Source of the DNA: Pseudomonas sp. PICF141
GTDB taxonomy: Bacteria > Pseudomonadota > Gammaproteobacteria > Pseudomonadales > Pseudomonadaceae
Length of the DNA stretch: 64,000 nt
Reading direction: 5' to 3'
Assembly (NCBI RefSeq): GCF_002286815.1
Contig: NZ_MUNM01000073.1
Span: 1-64,000, forward strand
The stretch's first letter is position 1. Each line of letters starts with the position of its first letter. Shown here in pieces: positions 7,787 to 17,602 of this stretch. Both the position numbers and the translations under genes were made by a program. A model generated the notes under the pieces. The model had not been told where the DNA came from and did no database searches. It saw only the letters and a program-made list of their open reading frames with translations.

Positions 7787-10090
7787 ATGCAAGCAGCCAA
7801 GCCGTTATTTGACTATCCCAAGTACTGGGCCGAATGTTTCGGGCCAGCGCCATTCCTGCCGATGAGCAGGGAGGAGATGGATCAGCTTGGCTGGGATTCC
7901 TGCGACATCATCATCGTCACCGGTGATGCCTACGTCGACCACCCGTCGTTCGGCATGGCGATCATTGGCCGACTGCTGGAAGCCCAGGGCTTCCGCGTCG
8001 GGATCATTGCGCAGCCGAACTGGCAGTCCAAAGACGACTTCATGAAGCTCGGCGAGCCGAACCTGTTCTTCGGTGTCGCGGCCGGCAACATGGATTCGAT
8101 GATCAACCGCTACACCGCCGACAAGAAAATCCGTTCGGACGATGCCTACACCCCCGGTGGCCTGGCGGGCAAACGTCCGGACCGCGCGAGCCTGGTTTAC
8201 AGCCAGCGCTGCAAGGAAGCCTACAAGCATGTGCCGATCGTGCTCGGTGGCATCGAAGCCTCCTTGCGCCGCATCGCTCACTACGATTACTGGCAGGACC
8301 GGGTGCGCAACTCGATCCTGATCGACGCCTGCGCCGACATCCTGCTCTACGGCAATGCCGAGCGTGCAATCGTCGAAGTCGCCCAGCGTCTGTCGTTCGG
8401 TCACAAGATCGAAGACATCACCGATGTGCGCGGCACCGCGTTCATTCGTCGTGATACGCCAAAAGACTGGTTCGAGATCGACTCCACGCGCATCGACCGT
8501 CCGGGCAAGGTCGACAAGATCATCAACCCCTACGTGAACACCCAGGACACCCAGGCTTGCGCCATCGAGCAGGAAAAAGGTCCGGTCGAAGACCCGAACG
8601 AAGCGAAGGTCGTGCAATTGCTGCCGAACCCGCGCCTCACCCGGGAGAAAACGGTCATCCGTTTGCCGTCGATGGAAAAAGTCCGTGGTGACTCGGTGCT
8701 CTACGCCCACGCCAACCGAGTGCTTCACCTGGAAACCAACCCGGGCAACGCCCGCGCCCTGGTGCAGAAGCATGGCGATGTGGATGTCTGGTTCAATCCG
8801 CCTCCGATTCCGATGACCACTGAAGAAATGGACTACGTGTTCGGCATGCCTTACGCACGGGTCCCGCACCCGGCGTACGGCAAGGAAAAGATTCCTGCCT
8901 ACGACATGATCCGCTTCTCGGTGAATATCATGCGTGGCTGCTTCGGTGGCTGTACGTTCTGCTCGATCACCGAGCACGAAGGCCGGATCATCCAGAACCG
9001 TTCCGAAGAGTCGATCATTCGCGAAATCGAAGAGATCCGCGACAAGGTGCCAGGCTTCACCGGAGTGATTTCCGACCTCGGCGGCCCGACCGCGAACATG
9101 TACCGCATCGCCTGCAAGAGCCCGGTCATCGAATCCGCGTGCCGCAAGCCGTCCTGCGTGTTCCCGGGCATCTGTGAAAACCTCAACACCGACCATTCGT
9201 CGCTGATCCAGCTCTATCGCAGCGCCCGTGCCTTGCCCGGTGTGAAGAAGATCCTGATCGCATCCGGCCTGCGTTACGACCTCGCGGTCGAGTCGCCGGA
9301 ATACGTCAAGGAACTGGTGACTCACCACGTCGGTGGTTACCTGAAGATCGCCCCGGAACATACCGAGGAAGGTCCGCTCAACCAGATGATGAAACCGGGC
9401 ATCGGCAGCTATGACAAGTTCAAGCGCATGTTCGAGAAGTACACCAAGGAAGCCGGGAAAGAGCAGTACCTGATTCCGTACTTCATCGCCGCTCACCCGG
9501 GTACCACCGACGAAGACATGATGAACCTGGCCCTGTGGCTCAAGGGCAACGGTTTCCGTGCCGACCAGGTGCAGGCGTTCTACCCGTCGCCGATGGCCAC
9601 CGCCACCGCGATGTACCATTCGGGAAAAAACCCGCTGCGCAAAGTCACTTACAAGAGTGACGGCGTGACCATCGTCAAGAGCGAAGAACAGCGTCGTCTG
9701 CACAAGGCGTTCTTGCGTTATCACGACCCCAAAGGCTGGCCGATGCTGCGCGAAGCGCTGACCCGCATGGGCCGCGCCGACCTGATCGGGCCGGGCAAGA
9801 ATCAGTTGATCCCGCTGCATCAGCCGGCGACCGACAGCTACCAGAGCGCCCGTCGCAAGAACTCGACACCGGCTGGCAGCCATAAAGTGGCCGGGGAAAA
9901 GACCACCAAAATCCTGACCCAGCACACCGGCCTGCCACCGCGCGCCAGTGATGGCGGTAACCCGTGGGACAAGCGTGAACAGGCCAAGGCAGCGGCATTC
10001 GCCCGCAACCAGCAAGCGGCCAAGGAACGCAAGGATGCGGCCAAAGGCAAAGGACCCAAGCCTGCGCGCAAGCCGGTAGTGCCGCGCTAA
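7787..10090 (+). CDS. YgiQ family radical SAM protein
   Basis: A 767-residue protein of the YgiQ (UPF0313) radical SAM family. The 4Fe-4S motif CX3CX2C is seen as Cys385, Cys389 and Cys392 within RGCFGGCTFCS, inside a central radical SAM domain of about residues 370-640. The N-terminal domain (about 15-330) is the family-specific YgiQ N region. The C-terminus after about 690 is Lys/Ala-rich and low in complexity. The substrate and reaction of YgiQ proteins are not established. It is a single gene with hairpins on both sides. Confidence 0.88.
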   Translation: MQAAKPLFDYPKYWAECFGPAPFLPMSREEMDQLGWDSCDIIIVTGDAYVDHPSFGMAIIGRLLEAQGFRVGIIAQPNWQSKDDFMKLGEPNLFFGVAAGNMDSMINRYTADKKIRSDDAYTPGGLAGKRPDRASLVYSQRCKEAYKHVPIVLGGIEASLRRIAHYDYWQDRVRNSILIDACADILLYGNAERAIVEVAQRLSFGHKIEDITDVRGTAFIRRDTPKDWFEIDSTRIDRPGKVDKIINPYVNTQDTQACAIEQEKGPVEDPNEAKVVQLLPNPRLTREKTVIRLPSMEKVRGDSVLYAHANRVLHLETNPGNARALVQKHGDVDVWFNPPPIPMTTEEMDYVFGMPYARVPHPAYGKEKIPAYDMIRFSVNIMRGCFGGCTFCSITEHEGRIIQNRSEESIIREIEEIRDKVPGFTGVISDLGGPTANMYRIACKSPVIESACRKPSCVFPGICENLNTDHSSLIQLYRSARALPGVKKILIASGLRYDLAVESPEYVKELVTHHVGGYLKIAPEHTEEGPLNQMMKPGIGSYDKFKRMFEKYTKEAGKEQYLIPYFIAAHPGTTDEDMMNLALWLKGNGFRADQVQAFYPSPMATATAMYHSGKNPLRKVTYKSDGVTIVKSEEQRRLHKAFLRYHDPKGWPMLREALTRMGRADLIGPGKNQLIPLHQPATDSYQSARRKNSTPAGSHKVAGEKTTKILTQHTGLPPRASDGGNPWDKREQAKAAAFARNQQAAKERKDAAKGKGPKPARKPVVPR

Positions 10091-10113
10091 GTCTGGTTTT
10101 GAGCTGAACAGAA

Positions 10114-10133
10114 CGCCAACCTTCGGGTTGGCG
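10114..10133. terminator. UUCG-loop hairpin after ygiQ
   Basis: CGCCAACC and GGTTGGCG form an 8-bp stem capped by the stable tetraloop TTCG, 24 bp after the ygiQ stop. No U-tract follows, so termination is likely but not certain. Confidence 0.55.
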
Positions 10134-10134
10134 T

Positions 10135-10234
10135 GATCGTTCCCACGCTCCGCGTGGGAATGCCTCAAGGGACGCTCCGAGTCCAGTGACGCGGAGCGTC
10201 ACGGGCTGCATTCCCACGCAGAGCGTGGGAACGA
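10135..10234. repeat. Palindromic repeat, family C (GATCGTTCCCACGC)
   Basis: The outer words CGTTCCCACGC and GCGTGGGAACG enclose shorter nested palindromes (TTCCCACGC, GACGCTCCG/CGGAGCGTC). Close copies occur at 52773-52881 and 59876-59981, and a shortened one at 36429-36459. Confidence 0.85.
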
Positions 10235-10356
10235 GTCATGGCTGACGGTCCCGTTCGCCACATTTGCGTGCAACTCTCCCCAATCAATTTCCCGCATCGC
10301 CCGATTTTGGTGCTGTACTGCCCTGAGCAAATCTGTGAAAACGCCAGCCTGCCGGA

Positions 10357-10371
10357 TGGCATAAGTCTTGC
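10357..10371 (+). promoter_or_regulatory. Sigma-54-type promoter before the transglutaminase/ATP-grasp operon
   Basis: TGGCATAAGTCTTGC matches the -24/-12 consensus TGGCACG-N4-TTGC at both invariant doublets (GG 10358-10359, GC 10370-10371) with the right spacing. The start would lie near 10383, just before the AGGAGG ribosome site at 10399. No activator site was identified. Confidence 0.55.
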
Positions 10372-10410
10372 GCGCTTTCTTTAACGCTTAAGGCTCGCAG
10401 GAGGCACGCC

Positions 10411-13400
10411 GTGTCGATACATGTCGCATTGCATCATGTCACGCATTACCGCTACGACCGCGCCGTCGAGCTCGGTCCACAGATCGTTCGCCTGCGCCCG
10501 GCTGCCCATAGCCGCACGCGGATACTGTCCTATGCACTGAAAGTCTCGCCCGAGCAGCACTTCATCAACTGGCAACAGGACCCCCAGGGCAATTACCTGG
10601 CGCGGTTAGTGTTCCCGGAGAAAACCGATGAGCTGCGGATCGAGGTCGACTTGCTGGCCGAGATGGCGGTGTTCAATCCGTTCGACTTCTTCCTCGAGCC
10701 CTACGCCGAAAAGATCCCTTTCGCTTACGCCGCGGATGAGCGCAAAGAGCTGGCGCCGTACCTGGAAACCTTGCCCCTGACGCCGAAATTCAAGGCCTAT
10801 CTGGAGGGCATCGATCGCACGCCGCTACCCAGCGTGGATTTCCTGGTTGCGCTCAACCAGCGCCTCAGCGAAGACATCGGCTATCTGATTCGCATGGAGC
10901 CCGGCGTACAGACTCCGGAACACACCCTCGAACAGGCCTCCGGTTCCTGCCGCGACTCGGCGTGGCTGCTGGTGCAGTTATTGCGCAATCTCGGTTTGGC
11001 GGCGCGTTTTGTGTCCGGCTACTTGATCCAGCTGACCGCCGATGTCAAAAGCCTTGACGGTCCTTCGGGCACCGAAGTGGATTTCACCGACCTGCACGCC
11101 TGGTGCGAAGTCTATTTGCCCGGCGCTGGCTGGATCGGCCTGGATGCGACTTCAGGGCTGTTTGCCGGTGAAGGACACATTCCGTTGGCGTGTAGTCCCG
11201 ATCCATCCTCTGCGGCACCGATCAGTGGCTTGGTGGAACCGTGCGAGTGCGAATTCACCCACGAAATGTCGGTCGAGCGGATTTGGGAAGCGCCGCGAGT
11301 CACGAAGCCCTACACCGAAGACCAATGGCTGGCCATTCAGGCATTGGGTTGGCAGATCGATGCCGACCTGCTCGAAGGCGATGTGCGCCTGACCATGGGC
11401 GGTGAGCCAACGTTCGTGTCCATCGATGACCCGGACGGCGCCGAGTGGAACACCGCGGCGCTCGGGCCGGACAAGCGTCGCCTGTCCAGCGAACTGTTCC
11501 AGCGCATGCGCAAGCGTTATGCGCCCAAGGGATTGGTGCATTTCGGTCAGGGCAAGTGGTATCCCGGCGAGCAACTGCCGCGCTGGTCGCTGAACAGCTA
11601 CTGGCGTCGCGACGGCGTGCCAATCTGGCACAACAGCGCGCTGATCGCCGATGAGCAGGAAGACTATGGCGCCGATGGCGAGTTGGCCGGGCGTTTTCTG
11701 GCGAGTGTCGCCGAACGCCTGAAAATTCCGACACGCTTTGTGTTCCCGGCCTACGAAGACAATTTCTATTACCTCTGGCGCGAAGGCGCTTTGCCGCAGA
11801 ACGTCAGCGCCGAAGACTCACGGCTGGAGGAACCGTTGGAGCGGGCGCGTCTGCGTAAAGTCTTCAATCAGGGCCTGGACAAGGTGATCGGCCAGGTCCT
11901 GCCGCTGGCGCGTACCGCCAAGGGCGATCAGTGGCAAAGCGGTCGCTGGTATCTGCGGGAAGAACATTGCCGATTGGTGCCAGGGGATTCGCCGCTGGGG
12001 TATCGCTTGCCACTCGGTTCGCAGCCCTGGGTGAAGGCAGCGGAGTATCCGTTCATTCACCCTGTCGACCCGAATCAGGATTTCCCTGAGCTGCCAGGCA
12101 CTGACCAGTTACAGCATCACGCTCAACCACAAACGGCTAACGAGCGTGCGCCAAAGATCGACGAGTCCGCTGACTGGCTGACCCGCACCGCCTTTTGTGC
12201 CGAAGCGCGAGAAGGCCGGTTGTACCTGTTCATGCCGCCGCTGGAGCGGGTCGAGGACTATCTGGAGCTGGTCTGCGCCATCGAAGCCACCGCCGAGGAA
12301 TTGCACTGCCCAGTGTTGCTGGAAGGTTATGAACCGCCAAGCGATCCGCGCCTGAGCAACTTCCGCATTACACCGGATCCGGGCGTGATTGAGGTCAACG
12401 TCCAGCCGTCCGCCACTTGGGATGAGTTGGTGGAGCGCACCGAGTTTCTTTATGAAGAGGCGCGCCAGACGCGACTGACCACCGAGAAGTTCATGATCGA
12501 TGGCCGGCACACCGGCACCGGCGGCGGCAATCATTTCGTACTGGGTGGCGCGACTCCGGCTGACTCACCGTTTCTACGGCGTCCCGATCTGTTGCGCAGC
12601 CTGATCAGCTACTGGCACAACCACCCGTCCTTGTCCTATCTGTTTTCCGGATTGTTCATCGGCCCGACGTCTCAGGCACCGAGGGTGGATGAGGCGCGCA
12701 ACGATTCGCTGTATGAACTGGAGATCGCCTTCGCCCAGATGCCAAAGCCAGGCGAGGAGTGCCCACCATGGTTGGTGGATCGCTTGCTGCGCCATTTGCT
12801 GATCGACGTGACCGGCAACACCCACCGTGCCGAGTTTTGCATCGACAAACTTTATTCGCCGGACGGCGCCACCGGACGCCTCGGATTACTGGAGCTGCGA
12901 GCCTTTGAAATGCCGCCCCATGCGCGCATGAGCCTGACGCAGCAATTGTTGCTGCGGGCGCTGGTGGCACGGTTCTGGCGCGAGCCTTATGCACCGCCGA
13001 AACTGGCGCGCTGGGGCACAGCGCTGCATGACAGATTCTTGTTGCCGCACTTTATCGAGCAGGATTTCGCCGACGTCATCGTCGACCTCAATGCCGCCGG
13101 TTATCCCGTGCGGGCCGAGTGGTTCGCGGCGCATCTGGAGTTCCGTTTTCCCAAAGTCGGCGACTATGCCGTCAGCGGCATCAAACTGGAGCTGCGGCAG
13201 GCGCTCGAGCCCTGGCATGTACTCGGCGAGGAAGGTGCGGCAGGGGGGACGGTGCGTTATGTGGATTCGTCGCTGGAGCGTTTGCAGGTCAAACTCAGCG
13301 GCCTGCCGCCTCAGCGATATCTGTTGACGTGCAATGGCATTGCGGTGCCGCTGCAACCCTCGGGTCGGGTCGGTGAGTTCGTCGCCGGCGTTCGCTTCAG

Positions 13401-13686
13401 GGCCTGGCAACCGGCCAACTGCCTGCAGCCGACCATCCCGGTCCACGCGCCACTGGTGTTCGACCTGCTCGACACCTGGATGGGGCGCTCGCTGGGGGGC
13501 TGTCAGTACCACGTCGCCCACCCGGGCGGGCGCAACTACGACAGCCTGCCGGTGAACGCCAATGAAGCCGAGAGCCGGCGGATGGCGCGTTTCTTCCGTG
13601 TCGGACACACGCCAGGAAAACTTCCTGTACCCAATCTGGAAATTAACGACGAGCTACCGATGACTCTCGATTTACGACGTTTCTAA
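10411..13686 (+). CDS. Transglutaminase-like/DUF2126 fusion protein
   Basis: A 1091-residue cytoplasmic protein, first gene of a three-gene operon. Residues 1-260 form a transglutaminase-type cysteine protease/amidotransferase: an N-terminal beta domain (about 1-85), then the catalytic triad Cys180 (ASGSCRDSAW), His229 (DLHAW) and Asp245 (GLDATSG). Residues of about 290-1090 match DUF2126 (COG4196), a large domain found almost only with circularly permuted ATP-grasp and alpha-E proteins. It starts at GTG with AGGAGG six bases upstream. The family has been proposed to ligate or cleave amide bonds on peptides; no substrate is known. Confidence 0.85.
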   Translation: MSIHVALHHVTHYRYDRAVELGPQIVRLRPAAHSRTRILSYALKVSPEQHFINWQQDPQGNYLARLVFPEKTDELRIEVDLLAEMAVFNPFDFFLEPYAEKIPFAYAADERKELAPYLETLPLTPKFKAYLEGIDRTPLPSVDFLVALNQRLSEDIGYLIRMEPGVQTPEHTLEQASGSCRDSAWLLVQLLRNLGLAARFVSGYLIQLTADVKSLDGPSGTEVDFTDLHAWCEVYLPGAGWIGLDATSGLFAGEGHIPLACSPDPSSAAPISGLVEPCECEFTHEMSVERIWEAPRVTKPYTEDQWLAIQALGWQIDADLLEGDVRLTMGGEPTFVSIDDPDGAEWNTAALGPDKRRLSSELFQRMRKRYAPKGLVHFGQGKWYPGEQLPRWSLNSYWRRDGVPIWHNSALIADEQEDYGADGELAGRFLASVAERLKIPTRFVFPAYEDNFYYLWREGALPQNVSAEDSRLEEPLERARLRKVFNQGLDKVIGQVLPLARTAKGDQWQSGRWYLREEHCRLVPGDSPLGYRLPLGSQPWVKAAEYPFIHPVDPNQDFPELPGTDQLQHHAQPQTANERAPKIDESADWLTRTAFCAEAREGRLYLFMPPLERVEDYLELVCAIEATAEELHCPVLLEGYEPPSDPRLSNFRITPDPGVIEVNVQPSATWDELVERTEFLYEEARQTRLTTEKFMIDGRHTGTGGGNHFVLGGATPADSPFLRRPDLLRSLISYWHNHPSLSYLFSGLFIGPTSQAPRVDEARNDSLYELEIAFAQMPKPGEECPPWLVDRLLRHLLIDVTGNTHRAEFCIDKLYSPDGATGRLGLLELRAFEMPPHARMSLTQQLLLRALVARFWREPYAPPKLARWGTALHDRFLLPHFIEQDFADVIVDLNAAGYPVRAEWFAAHLEFRFPKVGDYAVSGIKLELRQALEPWHVLGEEGAAGGTVRYVDSSLERLQVKLSGLPPQRYLLTCNGIAVPLQPSGRVGEFVAGVRFRAWQPANCLQPTIPVHAPLVFDLLDTWMGRSLGGCQYHVAHPGGRNYDSLPVNANEAESRRMARFFRVGHTPGKLPVPNLEINDELPMTLDLRRF

Positions 13687-13774
13687 ACCGTACGCGACGC
13701 TCGGATTTTTCGTATATCCGGGCGTCATGAGCCTGCGTTAGTCTGACCGTACTTTGCTGTCTGCCGAGCTTTCC

Positions 13775-16261
13775 ATGCCTGACCTGCTTGATCATTACCC
13801 GTTCACCGCGGGCACTTATCACGAACTGCTCGACGACAGCGGCGCGGTGCGCCCGCACTGGCGGCGGCTGCTCGATCAATTACAACGCAGCACGCCAGCG
13901 CAACGGGTGCAGCGTCAGGCGCTGCTGACCCGGCAGATCCACGAAAACGGCGTGACCTATAACGTCTACGCCGACCCCAAGGGCGCCGACCGGCCATGGG
14001 AGCTGGACCTGCTGCCCCATGTGATGGCCGCCGATGAGTGGGAACGGTTATCGGCCGGGATCGCTCAACGGGCGCGCTTGCTCAATGCCGTCCTGGCGGA
14101 TTTGTACGGCCCTCAGCGCTTGATCGCCGAAGGTCTGCTGCCGGCTGAGCTGGTGTTCGGTCACAACAACTTTCTCTGGCCCTGTCAGGGCATTGCCCCG
14201 CCCGACGGGGCCTTTCTGCATCTGTATGCCGTGGATCTGGCGCGCACGCCTGACGGTCGCTGGTGGGTGACGGCGGATCGGACGCAAGCGCCATCCGGTG
14301 CCGGTTATGCTCTGGAAAACCGCACCATCGTGTCCCGGGCCTTTCCCGAGCTGTACCGCGATTTGAAGGTGCAGCACCTGGCCGGGTTCTTCCGTACCCT
14401 TCAGGAAACTCTGGCCCGTCAGGCGCCGAGCGATGACGAAGCACCACTGGTGGTACTGCTGACGCCGGGGCGTTTCAACGAAAGCTATTTTGAACACCTG
14501 TATCTGGCTCGCCAGCTCGGATATCCGTTGGTGGAGGGTGGCGACCTGACTGTCCGGGATGCCACGGTCTACCTCAAAACCTTGAGCGGCCTGCGTCGGG
14601 TCCACGCGATCATGCGCCGGCTCGACGATGATTTTTGCGACCCGCTGGAGCTACGCACCGACTCGGCCCTCGGCGTGCCGGGGCTGCTCGAAGCGGTGCG
14701 TCAGGGCCGGGTGCTGGTGGCCAACGCCCTTGGCAGCGGCGTGCTGGAGTCGCCGGGTTTGCTGGGGTTCCTGCCGAAGATCAATCAGCATCTGTTCGGC
14801 GAAGAGCTGATACTGCCGTCCATCGCGACCTGGTGGTGCGGTGAAGCGCCGGTGCTGGCCCAGGCCCTGGAAAAACTGCCGGAGCTGTTGATCAAGCCGG
14901 CGTTCCCGTCGCAAAGCTTTACCCCGGTGTTTGGTCGTGATTTGAATGAAGAGCAGCGCCAGGCCCTGGCCGAGCGGATGCAGGCACGGCCTTACGCCTA
15001 TGTTGCGCAAGAATTGGCGCAATTGTCCCTGGCGCCGATCTGGCAGGCCGAAGAGGGGCAGTTGCAACCACGGGCCATCGGCATGCGGGTGTATGCGGTG
15101 GCCAGTCGGGAGGGTTATCGGGTACTGCCCGGCGGGCTGACCCGGGTTGCCGCCGAGGCCGACGCCGAAGTGGTGTCGATGCAACGCGGCGGTGCCAGCA
15201 AGGACACGTGGGTGTTGGGCGATCGCCCGCCCAGCGGTGAGCAATGGAAAGCCCAGCGCAACATCAGCGTGCATGATCTGGTGCGACGCGATCCGTATCT
15301 GCCATCTCGGGTGGTCGAGAACCTGTTCTGGTTCGGTCGTTATTGTGAGCGCTGCGATGACAGCGCACGGCTACTGCGCATTATGTTGGCGCGCTATATC
15401 GAGGGCGATGATCCGCAAGCCCTGGAGGCAGCAGTCGATCTGGGTGAACGCTTGAATCTGTTGCCGGAAGAGGGCGAGTTGCCGGAGCGCTTGCTGGCGG
15501 CGTTGCTAGGCGATGATTGGCCATTCAGCCTGCGCTCCAACCTGCAACGTTTGCAGTGGGCGGCGTCGCAAGTACGCGGCAAGCTCTCGCGAGAGAACTG
15601 GCAAGCGCTGGTGGAATTGCAACGTGAGGCCATGGAGCTGGAAACCGAAGAACCGGATTTCGGCGAGTTGCTGGATTTCCTCAACCGATTGGTGATGTCG
15701 CTGGCGGCGCTGTCCGGTTTTGCCCTTGACGACATGACCCGGGACGAAGGCTGGCGTTTCCTGATGATCGGGCGCCGGATCGAGCGGCTGCAATTTCTCA
15801 GCGCTAGCCTGGCGGCGTTTCTGCGCGGTGCGGGGGCTTTCGATCAGGCCGGGCTGGAATGGCTGCTGGAGCTGGGCAACAGCAGCATCACGTACCGCTC
15901 GCGGTATTTGGCGGTGGCACAATTGATCCCGATGCTGGACCTGTTGTTGCTCGATGAGCAGAACCCTCACGCGGTGTTGTTTCAGTTGAAACTGGTGACC
16001 CGCACGTTGAAACGCTTGAACGACGACTTTGGTGCGCCGCGGGAAACCGGTCTGCCACAGTTGTTGGATCGGCTGGCGCGCTTCGATCTGGGTTGCCTGG
16101 AAAACTCACTGTTTGGCGAGGCCAGTGTTCGCGCCGCCATAGAAGGATTGGCCGATCTGTTACAAGAGATCGCCGATGCCAGCGGGCAAATATCGGATCG
16201 CCTGGCCTTGCGCCATTTCGCCCATGTCGATGATGTCAGCCAGCGCACGGTGTCCGTCTGA
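13775..16261 (+). CDS. Circularly permuted ATP-grasp/alpha-E domain fusion protein
   Basis: An 828-residue fusion. The first 470 or so residues form a circularly permuted ATP-grasp ligase (COG2308 type), with GHNNFLWPCQG and the nucleotide-site segment ENRTIVSRAFPELY. From about residue 505 to the end is an all-helical alpha-E domain (COG2307), beginning near SRVVENLFWFGRYCER. The two halves are separate genes in many genomes. ATP-grasp enzymes form amide bonds through acyl-phosphates, so peptide tagging or a novel peptide is predicted, not shown. ATG 13775 was chosen over an in-frame TTG at 13754; its ribosome site is weak. Confidence 0.85.
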   Translation: MPDLLDHYPFTAGTYHELLDDSGAVRPHWRRLLDQLQRSTPAQRVQRQALLTRQIHENGVTYNVYADPKGADRPWELDLLPHVMAADEWERLSAGIAQRARLLNAVLADLYGPQRLIAEGLLPAELVFGHNNFLWPCQGIAPPDGAFLHLYAVDLARTPDGRWWVTADRTQAPSGAGYALENRTIVSRAFPELYRDLKVQHLAGFFRTLQETLARQAPSDDEAPLVVLLTPGRFNESYFEHLYLARQLGYPLVEGGDLTVRDATVYLKTLSGLRRVHAIMRRLDDDFCDPLELRTDSALGVPGLLEAVRQGRVLVANALGSGVLESPGLLGFLPKINQHLFGEELILPSIATWWCGEAPVLAQALEKLPELLIKPAFPSQSFTPVFGRDLNEEQRQALAERMQARPYAYVAQELAQLSLAPIWQAEEGQLQPRAIGMRVYAVASREGYRVLPGGLTRVAAEADAEVVSMQRGGASKDTWVLGDRPPSGEQWKAQRNISVHDLVRRDPYLPSRVVENLFWFGRYCERCDDSARLLRIMLARYIEGDDPQALEAAVDLGERLNLLPEEGELPERLLAALLGDDWPFSLRSNLQRLQWAASQVRGKLSRENWQALVELQREAMELETEEPDFGELLDFLNRLVMSLAALSGFALDDMTRDEGWRFLMIGRRIERLQFLSASLAAFLRGAGAFDQAGLEWLLELGNSSITYRSRYLAVAQLIPMLDLLLLDEQNPHAVLFQLKLVTRTLKRLNDDFGAPRETGLPQLLDRLARFDLGCLENSLFGEASVRAAIEGLADLLQEIADASGQISDRLALRHFAHVDDVSQRTVSV

Positions 16262-17151
16262 TGAATGCCCGTTACCAGATTCTCCACGACACCCATTATC
16301 ACTATGACAGCCCGGTATCCTTGGCCCAGCAGCTGGCGCACCTGTGGCCGCGGGCTTGCGTTTGGCAGCGCTGCACCGAGCAGCAATTGCAGATCAGTCC
16401 CGACCCGACTTCACGCCGGGATGAGCTCGACGTGTTCGGTAACCCGCTGACCCGGCTGGCATTCGAGCGGCCGCACGATGAATTGCTGGTCAATGCCAGC
16501 CTGACGGTCGAAGTGCTGGGCCGACCCTCGTTGGACTTCAATCAATCGCCGGCCTGGGAAGAGACCTGCAATGCACTGACCTACAACAGTCAGCCGCTCT
16601 CTGCTGAATTGCTCGAAGCCTGCCGTTACCGGTTCGAATCGCCCTATGTGCATTTGAAGCGCAGCTTCGTCGAGTTCTCCGAAAGTTGCTTTCCTCCTGG
16701 CCGGCCATTGCTGCTGGGGGTTCAGGCGTTGATGGAGAAAATCTTCAGCGAATTCACCTTCGACGCCGAAGCGACCCAAGTGGCAACGCCGCTGGTGGAA
16801 GTGCTGGAGAGGCGGCGCGGCGTTTGCCAGGACTTTGCACATTTGATGCTCGCTTGTGTGCGCTCCCGGGGATTAGCTGCGCGCTATATCAGCGGCTATT
16901 TGCTGACCCAGCCACCACCGGGCCAGCCACGGCTGATCGGCGCCGATGCATCTCATGCCTGGGTGTCGGTGTTTTGTCCGGTGCTGGGCTGGGTGGATTT
17001 CGATCCGACCAACAATGTGCAACCGGCGCTGGAGCACATCACCCTGGCCTGGGGCCGGGATTTTTCCGATGTGTCGCCGTTGCGTGGAGTGATCCTGGGC
17101 GGTGGCAGCCATGATCCCGAGGTTCGGGTAACCGTGATGCCATTGGACTAA
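16261..17151 (+). CDS. Transglutaminase-like cysteine peptidase/amidotransferase
   Basis: A 296-residue stand-alone transglutaminase-like protein (COG1305) with an N-terminal beta domain (about 1-80) and catalytic triad Cys189 (RGVCQDFAHLM), His232 (DASHAW) and Asp248 (DFDPTNN). It starts within the stop of the ATP-grasp gene (TGATG), showing translational coupling. With the fused transglutaminase in the first gene, the operon encodes two related but different cysteine enzymes, one possibly removing what the ATP-grasp enzyme adds. There is no signal peptide, so it should act in the cytoplasm. Confidence 0.87.
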   Translation: MNARYQILHDTHYHYDSPVSLAQQLAHLWPRACVWQRCTEQQLQISPDPTSRRDELDVFGNPLTRLAFERPHDELLVNASLTVEVLGRPSLDFNQSPAWEETCNALTYNSQPLSAELLEACRYRFESPYVHLKRSFVEFSESCFPPGRPLLLGVQALMEKIFSEFTFDAEATQVATPLVEVLERRRGVCQDFAHLMLACVRSRGLAARYISGYLLTQPPPGQPRLIGADASHAWVSVFCPVLGWVDFDPTNNVQPALEHITLAWGRDFSDVSPLRGVILGGGSHDPEVRVTVMPLD

Positions 17152-17162
17152 TAGAGATCCAG

Positions 17163-17228
17163 TGTGTGCGAGCCTGCTCGCGATGATCGATGTCGGCTGA
17201 CCTGTCGCTATTGCGAGCAGGCTCCCAC
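17163..17228. repeat. REP-like inverted repeat, family B (degenerate)
   Basis: GTGTGCGAGCCTGCTCGCGA and the complementary TTGCGAGCAGGCTCCCACA bracket about 25 bp. Better-preserved copies lie at 26823-26912 and 45606-45689. Confidence 0.75.
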
Positions 17229-17279
17229 ATGGGTATGTGCAAGTCAGTGCTGGACGGGGAATTTTCAGATTGGCCTGTG

Positions 17280-17306
17280 AGGGTCAGCAACAACGTTGCT
17301 GACCCT
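17280..17306. terminator. 12-bp hairpin between convergent genes
   Basis: AGGGTCAGCAAC pairs perfectly with GTTGCTGACCCT around a 3-nt loop. It sits between the converging transglutaminase operon and the small gene at 17349-17534 and could stop transcription from both sides. No T-run was seen on either strand. Confidence 0.5.
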
Positions 17307-17348
17307 GGACACAGATCCGGTGGGCCTGATCATCGGGCCCTGAGGGTC

Positions 17349-17534
17349 TCAGACGTCGGGCGCCTGATCTTTCGGTGCTTCAGTTTCGTCTGTCGCCACT
17401 TCGCCTTCGGTATCCGGGTTCAGTGCTGCTGCGTCTTCAGCTGTAGCTTTCTTGCGCTGAAGCTTTTCCTCTTTCTTCTGCTCCTTGGCCAAGTCTCTCT
17501 GACGTTTGGCGAAGGAATAATTAGGTTTAGCCAT
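17349..17534 (-). CDS. Small conserved charged protein
   Basis: A 61-residue protein starting MAKPNYSFAKRQRDLAKEQ. The first half is strongly basic (KKEEKLQRKKA, probably helical) and the second half acidic, ending EAPKDQAPDV. There is no signal peptide or known motif. Short proteins of this kind are widespread in pseudomonads without assigned function. The start was set at ATG 17534 behind an AGAGGAT ribosome site; the longer in-frame upstream reading lacks one. Confidence 0.7.
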   Translation of the reverse strand: MAKPNYSFAKRQRDLAKEQKKEEKLQRKKATAEDAAALNPDTEGEVATDETEAPKDQAPDV

Positions 17535-17602
17535 GGGCGATCCTCTGGGGTCGAAGGTGAGGTTGAGCGGCGCATATTCTGCCCTGTATCGATGCCGAGC
17601 CG

